44,442 nt of DNA from Bryobacterales bacterium. Lineage in GTDB: Bacteria; Acidobacteriota; Terriglobia; Bryobacterales; Bryobacteraceae. This document shows positions 1-8,489 of this stretch, piece by piece. The stretch covers positions 1-44,442 of the forward strand of contig PMSX01000069.1 of assembly GCA_003167495.1 (NCBI GenBank), given 5' to 3'. Made by a program: the position numbers and the translations under genes. Each line of letters begins with the position of its first letter. Position 1 is the stretch's first letter. The notes below the pieces were generated by a model. It was given only the letters and a program-made list of their open reading frames with translations. It was not told where the DNA came from and did no database searches.

Positions 1-1098
1 CGCCGAGGGAGCATAGCGCCCATAGTACTCGATCCATCCCCTGAGGTCACAGACGGACGCGTCGTCTTCGGCGCCGCTGACCCCGCGGTCGGCGTGCTTG
101 ATCGTTCGGGACATGCTCTGTGGCAGCACACCCCTGAAATCCTCAATTACCGCAGACCGGCAGGTTTGGTCAGCCTTTCGTTAGACGGCGCAATCGCCCA
201 GTTCCGATTCCTCGCGTCTTCGCAACAGCGTCTTGGCCGCTTCGACCTGACGCGCAGACAGATGTCGCTCAACGTCAGTACCGATTCCGCGCTCACCACC
301 CCGCGCACCACCGGCTTAGACATCAAAGATTGGGACTGCACCACTCACCCAACTCTCGACGGCAAAGCTCTGCCATTGGACCAATACGAAAGGTCCCGAA
401 GTCTAGCCATTTCCGCGAAAGAAGACAGGTTCCTGCTCGGCTCTGAATGGCATTTGCGTTTTTTCGACAACACCGGCCAGCTAGGTTGGCAAACCGACAC
501 TCCTGAGGTCCCCTGGGCCGTCAATCTCACTCCCGATGGCCAATACGCCGTCAGCGCCCTCGGCGACGGCACTATCCGCTGGTATCGCACCACCCAACGG
601 CCAGGAAGTCATGGCCCTTTTCGCCGACCCCGACGGCAAACGCTGGATTCTTTAGACCCCCGAAGGCTTCTACGATTCCTCCGAAAACGCCGACTCCCTC
701 ATCGGCTACCACCTCAACCACGGCCTCGATCACGAAGGCGATTCGTCCAAGTCGATCAGCTAAAAAAACTCTTCTACCGCCCCGATCTCCTCGCCCAACG
801 TCTCAAACCCGATAGCGACAAACTCTTCAGCAAAGCCCTCAACCAAATCGGCGACGTCTCCGCCGCCCTCCATTCCGGCTCCCCTCCCGAACTCGCTCTC
901 CTCTCACCACCGCAAGGCGTTTCCGATAACGGCCAATTCACCCTCCAGTTCAAAGTGACTGACCGCGGCGACGGCCTCATTCAAGTAAGCGCCCTCGCCG
1001 ACCGCGTCGAAAAACGCGTCCCCGAAATCACCCGCGACCAGCAGTTCCCCATGCGCCTCATCAAAGGTCAAAACTTTCCAATCGCGAAGAAGCAATAG
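1..1098 (+). pseudogene. Decayed WD40-caspase paralogue, caspase domain excised; 5' end outside window
   Basis: The reading frame is open from base 1, so the gene begins upstream of the window. It is a diverged copy of the C-terminal half of the neighbouring gene at 1348-4206 (base 64 aligns with about 2332). Three lesions are visible. An extra C near 594-596 (accacccaac against accaccaac in the intact copy) shifts the frame. A one-base loss near 740 restores it, leaving about 48 codons of arginine-rich nonsense. In the ancestral frame the Trp codon of the intact copy (tgg) has become tag at about 649-651, which the shifted frame passes over. Finally, about 830 bp covering the whole caspase catalytic domain is missing: the text jumps from the equivalent of about 3236 to about 4064, joined at a short GCCGG-like microhomology. 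The last residues (FPIAKKQ) match the intact copy. This is probably a non-functional tandem-duplication remnant. Confidence 0.85.
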
Positions 1099-1136
1099 CG
1101 CCTAGCGAAAACATCCTTGTTACCATGCACTGCCTC

Positions 1137-1168
1137 TAGCCGAGCCGCGGCTAAAAGGAGCGGTAACG
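1137..1168. repeat. REP-like element, copy A (tagccgagccgcg family)
   Basis: The segment begins tagccgagccgcg and ends agcggtaacg. A similar intergenic segment is at 6458-6490, and a looser relative sharing ccgagccgcg is at 10631-10660. All three lie outside coding regions, which fits a dispersed extragenic repeat. The two ends are partly self-complementary (ccgc against gcgg). Function is unknown. Confidence 0.45.
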
Positions 1169-1347
1169 ACCACTCAACGCAGCACATTCTCATCGCCGGG
1201 CACCCCCACGCCTCAGAACCGAACTTCTGCAAAACCATCTACTAACTTGCACTCCACCGCTACTACATCGAGTTATAGTAAAGAGACCATTGAGGAGGTC
1301 GCGTCCTGCAAACGTAACGTCGCAGAACGCCAAGCGAAGTAACCAGC

Positions 1348-4206
1348 ATGATCGTGCGTTTCGGGCTCGCTTTCGGGTTGTGGGCGGCACTCGTAGGTTT
1401 TTCGCGTTCAAACTTCGCCGCTGCCCAAACCGCCTATCCACCCACGACTCCCTTCCTGCGAATCGAAACCGGCATGCACACGGCGCCGATCACGAGAATA
1501 GACATCGATGCAGCCGAACGCTTCCTCGTCACCGCTTCAGACGATAAGACGGCTCGCGTCTGGGATCTGAAGACTGGAACGCTGCTCCAGATCTTACGTC
1601 CCCCAGAAGGTACCGGAAGTGAGGGAATGCTTTATGCAGTCGCCATTTCACCCGACGGCGCAACTGTCGCCGTTGCCGGCCTCACCGGGCCTGACAGCGG
1701 ACCTTGGTCCGTCTATCTCTTCGACCGCGCCAGCGGCACTCTAACTCACACCATTCCTGGCTCTCCAGGCGTCATCAACCACTTGTCCTACTCACTCGAC
1801 GGCCGCTATCTCGCCGTCGCCCTCGGACGTTCGAGCGGCATCCGCGTGTACCGCGCGCCGGACTACACCGAGGCCTCGCGCGACTCCGGCTACGGCGATT
1901 CGTGCGATTGGGTTGAGTTCGACCGAACCGGACGGTTGGTAACAACCAGCCGGGATGGCTTCCTACGGCTCTACAACCAGGGTTCCCAATTGATTGCAAA
2001 GAAGAAAGCACCCGCCGGGACGCGGCCCTTCTCCGCCCGCTTCTCACCCGACGGCAGCAAAATAGCCGTCGGTTTCCAAGACACCACCGCCGTAAGCATC
2101 CTTTCCGGCCGCGACCTCGCATTTCTATCTGCCCCACAAACGCCCAGTGGCGGAGGAAGCCTCGCAAACGTAGCTTGGTCGCACGACGGATACACGCTGT
2201 ACGCAGGCGGAACGTATGCAGCCGAATTGAGGGTGATCGCATCATGGCTCAATGCGCGCGGGGAGCCTGCTTACTGGCCTGCGGCGCGAAGTACGATCAT
2301 GGAGATCCGCACGCTCTCGGACGGGCGAGTCATCTTCGGCGCCCAGGATCCCGCCGTCGGCGTGCTGGATCGTGCGGGACGCGTCCTCTGGCAGCACTCG
2401 GCCGAAGTTCTCGACTACCGCACGCCCGCAGGTCTGGTAAACCTTTCGCCAGAAGGTGTCATCGCCGAGTTCCGATTCCTCGTGACATCTGAGTCGCGCT
2501 GCGGCCGCTTCGACCTCACGCGTAGGCAAATGGCCCTCAACGTCAGCGCGGATTCGACGCTCACCGGACCACGGACAACTGGCTTAGGCATCAAGGATTG
2601 GGACGGCACCACTCAACCAACTCTCAACGGCGACGCCCTGCCGTTGGACTCGTACGAAAGATCCCGAAGTCTCGCCATTTCCGCGAAAGCAGACACCTTT
2701 TTGCTGGGCTCTGAGTGGCACCTGCGCCTCTTCGAGAGCGCCGGCCATCTCCTCTGGCAAACTCCGACACCCGGAGTCGCCTGGGCCGTCAACCTCACTC
2801 CCGACGGCCAATTCGCCGTCAGCGCCCTCGGCGACGGCACCATCCGCTGGTATCACACCACCAACGGCCAAGAAGTCATGGCCCTCTTCGCCGATCCCGA
2901 CGGCAAACGCTGGATTCTCTGGACCCCCGAAGGCTTCTACGATTCCTCCGAAAACGCCGACTCCCTCATCGGCTATCACCTCAACCACGGCCCCGATCAC
3001 GAAGGTGAGTTCGTCCACGTCGAACAACTCAAGCAACTCTTCTACCGCCCCGATCTCCTCGCCCAACGCCTCAAACCCGAAAGCGATAAGCTCTTCAGCG
3101 AAGCCCTCAACCAAATCGGCGACGTCTCCGCCATCCTCCACTCTGGCTCCCCTCCCGAACTCGCCCTCCTCTCACCACCCGAAAGCGACTCCGACAACGG
3201 CCAATTCACTCTCCAATTCAAAATCACCGATCACGGTGCCGGCCACGGACGCCTCGTCTATCGCATCGATGGCCAGGAGATGGAGGGACGAACCATTGCG
3301 CCTACCGGTGGCAAGAACACCGACACCGTTTCGCTCTTGTTTAATCTGCCTCCCGGCCGCCACACCCTTTCCGCATCGGCATACAACGGCGCTGGTAAAC
3401 TCGAATCCCGCTCGATTTCGTCCGTCGTAAACGTCAGGCAGCCTCAGCAGCGCCCCGCCCTCTATGTCCTCGCGGTCGGCATCAGTAATTATCGCGACCA
3501 TTCGCTCAATCCAGGCGTCAAATTCGCAGCCAACGACGCCGATATTATCGCCGCCCGTCTCAAGCAACAAGGCACTGGCCTCTTTCGCGAAGTCACCACG
3601 TACGTCTTGAAAGACGCCAACGCCTCCCGCGACAACATCGAGAAAACCGCCGCCCAAATTGCCGCAACCATCGGCCCCGCCGACGAATTCGTTTTCTATC
3701 TGGCAGGCCACGGCACCGCCATCAACGGCGAATACACGTTTGTACCGTGGAACGCAATCTATAGCGGCAGCGACGCCCTTCACGATCAAAGCCTGAATGA
3801 AGAACGGTTGCAAAACCTGCTCAAGAGCATTCCCGCCAGCAAAACCCTGCTGCTCCTCGATACGTGTAGCGCTGGTTCTGCCATCGCCGGACGCGATCCA
3901 ATCCTAAGCGAAAAAGGTTCCATTGAACGTTTATCCAAGCTCACCGGCCGCGCCACCATCGCGGCGTCAAGCAGCGACCAAATGGCGCTGGAGGGCTACG
4001 ACAATCACGGCGTCTTCACCTCCGCGTTGCTCGAAGGGCTCATCACTGCCGTCGATAAGGCCGGACTCATCCAGGTGAGCACACTCGCCGATTACGTCGA
4101 AGAACGCGTTCCAGCCATCACCCGCCAGCGCTGGGGTTACGAGCAATTCCCCATGCGCCTCATCACAGGCCAAACCTTCCCCATCGCAAAGAAGCAATCC
4201 CCTTGA
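1348..4206 (+). CDS. Secreted WD40 beta-propeller protein with C-terminal caspase (C14) domain
   Basis: This 952-residue protein starts with a hydrophobic signal-like segment ending near AAAQ (residues about 1-27), so it is probably exported. Residues about 35-690 carry WD40/quinoprotein-like blades (for example VWDLKTG and repeated 'SPDG' turns), a sensing or scaffold propeller. From about residue 705 the caspase/metacaspase domain follows: the first strand is YVLAVGISNY, the catalytic His lies in YLAGHGT (H788) and the catalytic Cys in LLDTCSAG (C840). Both dyad residues are present, so the peptidase should be competent, presumably cleaving after basic or acidic residues as C14 relatives do. 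A weak -10-like TATAGT lies at 1274-1279. The stop codon overlaps the TTG start of the TIR gene, which suggests translational coupling. The target and trigger are unknown. The remnant at 1-1098 is its paralogue. Confidence 0.9.
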   Translation: MIVRFGLAFGLWAALVGFSRSNFAAAQTAYPPTTPFLRIETGMHTAPITRIDIDAAERFLVTASDDKTARVWDLKTGTLLQILRPPEGTGSEGMLYAVAISPDGATVAVAGLTGPDSGPWSVYLFDRASGTLTHTIPGSPGVINHLSYSLDGRYLAVALGRSSGIRVYRAPDYTEASRDSGYGDSCDWVEFDRTGRLVTTSRDGFLRLYNQGSQLIAKKKAPAGTRPFSARFSPDGSKIAVGFQDTTAVSILSGRDLAFLSAPQTPSGGGSLANVAWSHDGYTLYAGGTYAAELRVIASWLNARGEPAYWPAARSTIMEIRTLSDGRVIFGAQDPAVGVLDRAGRVLWQHSAEVLDYRTPAGLVNLSPEGVIAEFRFLVTSESRCGRFDLTRRQMALNVSADSTLTGPRTTGLGIKDWDGTTQPTLNGDALPLDSYERSRSLAISAKADTFLLGSEWHLRLFESAGHLLWQTPTPGVAWAVNLTPDGQFAVSALGDGTIRWYHTTNGQEVMALFADPDGKRWILWTPEGFYDSSENADSLIGYHLNHGPDHEGEFVHVEQLKQLFYRPDLLAQRLKPESDKLFSEALNQIGDVSAILHSGSPPELALLSPPESDSDNGQFTLQFKITDHGAGHGRLVYRIDGQEMEGRTIAPTGGKNTDTVSLLFNLPPGRHTLSASAYNGAGKLESRSISSVVNVRQPQQRPALYVLAVGISNYRDHSLNPGVKFAANDADIIAARLKQQGTGLFREVTTYVLKDANASRDNIEKTAAQIAATIGPADEFVFYLAGHGTAINGEYTFVPWNAIYSGSDALHDQSLNEERLQNLLKSIPASKTLLLLDTCSAGSAIAGRDPILSEKGSIERLSKLTGRATIAASSSDQMALEGYDNHGVFTSALLEGLITAVDKAGLIQVSTLADYVEERVPAITRQRWGYEQFPMRLITGQTFPIAKKQSP

Positions 4207-5519
4207 GCACCGCTGCCCAGCCTGCCATCGCCAAACCGCAACCCATCCGCGTCTTCGTCTCCTATTCCCGCCAAGACGATGCGCTTTGTGATGAGTTCGT
4301 CAGGGCCCTCAGCGTCCTGCAAGACGAATCTGTTGAAGTCTGGCGCGACCGTGGGATCGCACCAGGGGCGGACTGGGCCGGAGAGATTGACGAGCGCCTC
4401 AAATCGGCGCAGATTGTCGTCTTCTTGGTCACTAGAGATCTCTTGGCGACTGAGTACTGCAAGATGGAAATGAGGGTCGCACTCGAACGGAACCAAGCTG
4501 GGAACGCGCGCGTAATTCCGGTCATTCTTCGCTCGTGCGATTGGCAATCGTCGCCCCTCGGAAAATTGCAAGCTCTGCCTAAACGCGGCCGGCCCGTCGT
4601 CAAATGGAAAGACGATGCACTCCTGAACGTGGTGCAAGGCCTACGCTCCGTCGTAACGAATCTGCGCACAGCCGGCAACGAACGAAAGGGCCTCGGAGTC
4701 GCCCCTCACAAGATTCACCGCCGCTGGCCCATTGTCGTTGGCTTCGTCGCTCTCGCAGCAATTCTGCTAGCCTGCGCCTTTCTCTGGAGACAATACACCA
4801 TCCGGCTCTCAGCCCAGTCAGTCGCGCGGGGCAACCAGTTCTACAGTCAGCAAAAATGGGACGCCGCCAAAACCGCCTACACAAACGCCAAAGACCTCGA
4901 TCCCCAAAACCACGAAGCCTATTTCGGTCTCGGCACCATTTACGACCTCAAAAAAGATCCCGATAACGCCGCCAAAATGTTCGAGCGCGCCGCCAACCTA
5001 TCGCCCCTTCCCCAATACAGAAACAACCTCGCCGACGAATATTTCAAACTCGGCGAGTACAAACGTGCCACCGAAGAATACGACAAGATCGACGAGTTCC
5101 CCTCCGCCGCTCTCGAAAGCGCCAAAATCAACCGCCTCCTGAATGACCTCAACATCGCCGAAGCCCGAAATTACCGAGCGCTTCGCTGGCTCCAAGACAA
5201 CTTCATCGCCAACTCACCCGAAAACCAATTGGCGTGGTACTACATCATCAACGACAATAAAGGCATCACTCTCACAACCCACGACGAAAAACTCTGCTAC
5301 GCCCAACTTGAGTTATCCATCACTCTTTTCCTGAGGGGCAGTCTTTCCGATGCCCAGAAATTTTCTAAACTCGGCGGCCAAACCTGCGGCCCCGACCTCT
5401 TGCCCGACGTCAAAACCGAACTAGAATCCGAACTGGACCGCCTCGCCAACGAGCGCCCCGAACTAGCCGACCGCAGCAAAGCGTACATCCTCCAATTCCT
5501 GACAGCTCAGCACCCTTAG
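4203..5519 (+). CDS. TIR domain - transmembrane - TPR protein
   Basis: The start is TTG within the TTGA that overlaps the caspase stop. Residues about 15-150 form a TIR domain: the first strand is RVFVSYSRQDD, and the sequence EYCKME places a glutamate (E89) three residues after a Cys, matching the WCxxE-type catalytic glutamate of NAD-cleaving TIR domains. A single membrane helix spans about 175-195, preceded by a basic stretch (HKIHRR), so by the positive-inside rule the TIR is cytosolic and the C-terminus outside. Residues about 205-305 are TPR repeats (NQFYSQQKWDAA, HEAYFGLGTIYDL). The C-terminal 130 residues are helical but unassigned. With its overlap with the exported caspase, it looks like one half of a signalling or cell-death pair; NADase activity is inferred from the motif only. 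Confidence 0.88.
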   Translation: MSTAAQPAIAKPQPIRVFVSYSRQDDALCDEFVRALSVLQDESVEVWRDRGIAPGADWAGEIDERLKSAQIVVFLVTRDLLATEYCKMEMRVALERNQAGNARVIPVILRSCDWQSSPLGKLQALPKRGRPVVKWKDDALLNVVQGLRSVVTNLRTAGNERKGLGVAPHKIHRRWPIVVGFVALAAILLACAFLWRQYTIRLSAQSVARGNQFYSQQKWDAAKTAYTNAKDLDPQNHEAYFGLGTIYDLKKDPDNAAKMFERAANLSPLPQYRNNLADEYFKLGEYKRATEEYDKIDEFPSAALESAKINRLLNDLNIAEARNYRALRWLQDNFIANSPENQLAWYYIINDNKGITLTTHDEKLCYAQLELSITLFLRGSLSDAQKFSKLGGQTCGPDLLPDVKTELESELDRLANERPELADRSKAYILQFLTAQHP

Positions 5520-5630
5520 CCCCGTTCACGAACCCTAATAAGAAATCTTCCTGATTCCTTTCAACCACTTCCCGCCAAAATCCCGAATTCTCCGAACACC
5601 CCTCTGCTCCAATCAAATCGGAAATACTCT

Positions 5631-6326
5631 ATGCCAACCGAAGCTCAAATCAACGCAAACCGCGCGAACGCGCAGCACTCCACCGGCCCGTCGTCAACGG
5701 AGGGCCGTCTCAAATCGTCTCATAACGCCGTCAAAACCGGCCTCACCGGTCGCACCGTTCTGCTGCCGGGCGACGACGTCGCCGCCTACGAAAACTTCGT
5801 CGCTCTCATGAACGAAAAACACCAACCCGAAAACGATTACGAAAAACACCTCGTTCAAACCATCGCCGATACCGAATGGCGTCTCCTCCGCATCCCCACC
5901 CTCGAAGCTGCCACCTACGCTCTCGGCCGTCACGAACTCGCCGACGAATGCGCTTACGAATCGGATCAAACCGTCCGTGCCGCCATGATCGAAGCTCTCA
6001 TAGCACGCACGTACAAGAAGGATTTACAAAATATTACCCTGCAAGAACGCCGTCTCCGCGGAACTCTCGCCAAGCACGTCGCCGAACTCGCAGAACTGCA
6101 CACCAAGCCCGACGACCCCATCCAATTCCACCGCCGCAACAAGGCCATGCGCGAATCTCGCGGCGTCTTCACTTTCAAGAGCCCCGGCCCAGCCTCCGAA
6201 TTTGGCTTCGAATTTACCAAAGAATATCTTGACCTCCGCGTAGACGTCTGGAATTCCCTCGGTGAAGCCGCTTTACCCCAATTTGACCGCGATTGGAAAA
6301 CAAAACTCCGAAAAAAGGCAACCTAA
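5631..6326 (+). CDS. Conserved hypothetical with NANRANAQHSTGP N-terminus
   Basis: A 231-residue soluble protein with no signal peptide or membrane helix. The N-terminal motif (INANRANAQHSTGP, then EGRLKSSHNAVKTGLTG) belongs to a family I recall as occurring in many copies in acidobacterial and planctomycete genomes, with no established function. The middle of the protein is helical and rich in charged residues (EYEKHLV, TEWRLLRIP), and the C-terminal part is basic. It sits alone between the TIR gene (111 bp upstream) and the ABC-F gene. Some relatives may travel with repeats or mobile DNA, but nothing in this sequence shows that directly. ATG 5631 is the first start in the open frame. Confidence 0.7.
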   Translation: MPTEAQINANRANAQHSTGPSSTEGRLKSSHNAVKTGLTGRTVLLPGDDVAAYENFVALMNEKHQPENDYEKHLVQTIADTEWRLLRIPTLEAATYALGRHELADECAYESDQTVRAAMIEALIARTYKKDLQNITLQERRLRGTLAKHVAELAELHTKPDDPIQFHRRNKAMRESRGVFTFKSPGPASEFGFEFTKEYLDLRVDVWNSLGEAALPQFDRDWKTKLRKKAT

Positions 6327-6560
6327 ATAGGAAGAAAGAATAAATATCGAATCGCCTCGAGTCACTGTAGCGGCCTACCTGTGCCCCATTTCGTCTCCTA
6401 TCTCCTGTCTTCTTCTCTTCTCTCCGGTAACTCGCCCTCGATTCATACGAAAACCGCTAGCCGAGCCGCGACTGGGAATAAGCGGCAACGTATTTTCGGA
6501 GCCCCGCGCGTTTCTGTCTTCTATCTTCTATTTCCTGTCGTCGTCAATAATAGTTGAAGG
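6327..6560. other. Intergenic region with pyrimidine-rich tracts and a REP-like copy
   Basis: No gene was seen here. Two similar C/T-rich tracts (about 6388-6424 and 6511-6544, with words such as tcttctatcttc) flank a REP-like copy at 6458-6490. A T/C-rich stretch of the same look occurs at about 21999-22045. A short GAAGG at about 6555 serves as ribosome-binding site for the ABC-F gene. Confidence 0.4.
6458..6490. repeat. REP-like element, copy B
   Basis: The segment reads tagccgagccgcgact, then a variable middle, then aagcggcaacg. It matches copy A at 1137-1168 at both ends (tagccgagccgcg and agcgg.aacg). The two ends can pair over a short stem (ccgc/gcgg). It is extragenic. Confidence 0.45.
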
Positions 6561-8489
6561 ATGCTGCAACTCTCCGGCGCCGGCAAGCGCTTCGGCCACA
6601 AACTGCTCTTCGAAAACCTCGATTGGCTCATCACGCCCAAAGAGCGCACCGGCTTGGTCGGCGGCAACGGCACCGGTAAATCCACGCTCCTCAAAGTCAT
6701 CGCCAGTATGGATCAGCTAGACTATGGCAACCTCACGGCCATGAAGGGCATCCGCCTCGGCTATCTGCCGCAAGACGGCCTGACAATCAGCGGGCGCAGC
6801 GTGTTTGCCGAATGCATGAGCGTTTTCGCGGACGTCAAAGATCTCGAAATCGAACTCGAAACGCTCACCGGCAAAATGAGCGACCTCGATCCCACCAGCG
6901 AAGACTACCGCCTCGTGGCCGAGCGTTTCGAACGCGCCGATAGCGAATTCCGCGCACGCGATGGCTACGCTGTGGAAGCCCAGGTGGGCGCAGTCCTCGC
7001 TGGCTTAGGCTTTCGCAAAGAAGATTGGCATCGGCAGACGGAAGAATTCTCCGGCGGCTGGCAAATGCGCTTGGCCCTTGCCAAATTGTTGCTCGAAAAA
7101 CCCAACCTTCTCCTGCTCGACGAACCCACCAACCATCTCGACCTCGAAGCCCGCAACTGGCTCGAACAATATCTCACCAACTACGAATTCGCCTACATTC
7201 TGATCTCGCACGACCGCTATTTCCTCGATGTCACCGTGAAAAAGATCGCCGAAATCTGGAATAAGCGCGTCACTTTCTACACCGGCGGCTACGAAAAATA
7301 CCGCAATCAGAAAGCCGAACGCCTGGCCCAGCTTGAATCGGCCTACAAAAACCAGCGCGATAAGATCGAACAACTCGAAGCCTTCATTAACCGCTTTCGC
7401 GCCCAGGCCACCAAAGCCAAACAAGTGCAAAGCCGCATCAAGGAACTTGAAAAAATCGAGCGTATCGAACTCCCGCCCGAAGAAGCCACCATCCATTTCA
7501 CTTTCCCCCAGCCCAAAGCCAGCGGCCGCATTGTGGCCGAGTTCAAAGGTGTTTCCAAACACTACGGAGCCAAGCGCGTTCTCGACAACGTTAACTTCAT
7601 CATCGAGCGGGCCGAGCGCATCGCCCTTGTCGGCGTCAACGGCGCGGGTAAATCCACTCTTATCAAACTGCTGGCGGGAGCCGAAGCCCTCACCTCCGGC
7701 GACTACACGCTCGGCCACAACGTCGACGCCGACTATTTCGCGCAAGATCAATACAAAGAACTCGACGTGAAAGCGCGCGTGCTCGACGATTTGTCTTCCG
7801 CCGCTCCGCGCAGCACCCAAACGGAATTACGCAACCTCCTCGGCTGCTTTCTTTTCAGCGAAGACGATGTCTTCAAACGGATAGCCGTCTTGTCCGGCGG
7901 CGAGCGCAACCGCTACGCCCTCGCGCGCATGTTGCTGCATCCCGCGAATTTCCTGCTTCTCGACGAACCCACCAACCACCTCGACATTCGCGCCAAAGAC
8001 GTTTTGCTCGACGCACTCGAAAAATTCACCGGCACGGTAGTCTTCGTTTCGCATGATCGCTACTTCATCGAACATCTGGCCACCCGCGTCTTCGAAATCG
8101 CCGACGGCGAAGTGCGCGTTTTCCCCGGCAACTATGCAGATTACTTGTGGCGCAAAGAAGGCGGTCACGAAAAAACGCCAACCCTAAATGATGTGCTGAT
8201 CGGCGTGCCGGCGGCCGTTCCTATTCCCATGCCGCTGCGCAGCGACGCCCCGGCCAAACGCATTAATCCCATCAAACTGAAACAAATGCAAGACCAGGCC
8301 CGCGAATTGGAACAACGAATCGCCCAGTTGGAATCAAGCATCCAACAGGCCGAGGCCAAGTTGTCCGAATTCGTAAGCGCCGATGAAGCCGTTCGACTAT
8401 CGAAAGAACTGGAGCTAAACCGAAATGAATTGGAAGCAACCATGGCACAGTGGGAACAGGTCACGCAGGAGATCGAAGCCACGGCATAA
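6561..8489 (+). CDS. ABC-F family ATPase (Uup/EttA-like)
   Basis: A 642-residue protein with two ATP-binding cassettes and no membrane helices, the hallmark of ABC-F ribosome-associated factors. Cassette 1 has Walker A GGNGTGKST (about 34-42), signature FSGGWQMRL and Walker B LLLLDEPTNHLD. Cassette 2 has Walker A GVNGAGKST (358-366), signature LSGGERNRY and a second DEPTNHLD. Between them is the ABC_tran_Xtn linker, rich in Lys, Glu and Gln, that contacts the ribosome in this family. The C-terminal 75 residues are a predicted coiled coil, as in Uup, which binds DNA or ribosomal RNA. ABC-F proteins act in translation or resistance; this layout fits a housekeeping Uup-type member better than an antibiotic-resistance one. 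ATG 6561 follows GAAGG. Confidence 0.92.
   Translation: MLQLSGAGKRFGHKLLFENLDWLITPKERTGLVGGNGTGKSTLLKVIASMDQLDYGNLTAMKGIRLGYLPQDGLTISGRSVFAECMSVFADVKDLEIELETLTGKMSDLDPTSEDYRLVAERFERADSEFRARDGYAVEAQVGAVLAGLGFRKEDWHRQTEEFSGGWQMRLALAKLLLEKPNLLLLDEPTNHLDLEARNWLEQYLTNYEFAYILISHDRYFLDVTVKKIAEIWNKRVTFYTGGYEKYRNQKAERLAQLESAYKNQRDKIEQLEAFINRFRAQATKAKQVQSRIKELEKIERIELPPEEATIHFTFPQPKASGRIVAEFKGVSKHYGAKRVLDNVNFIIERAERIALVGVNGAGKSTLIKLLAGAEALTSGDYTLGHNVDADYFAQDQYKELDVKARVLDDLSSAAPRSTQTELRNLLGCFLFSEDDVFKRIAVLSGGERNRYALARMLLHPANFLLLDEPTNHLDIRAKDVLLDALEKFTGTVVFVSHDRYFIEHLATRVFEIADGEVRVFPGNYADYLWRKEGGHEKTPTLNDVLIGVPAAVPIPMPLRSDAPAKRINPIKLKQMQDQARELEQRIAQLESSIQQAEAKLSEFVSADEAVRLSKELELNRNELEATMAQWEQVTQEIEATA

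Noticed and set aside
1292..1298. Strong GGAGG Shine-Dalgarno-like site
   Set aside because: No start codon at proper distance; the caspase ATG is 50 bp away.
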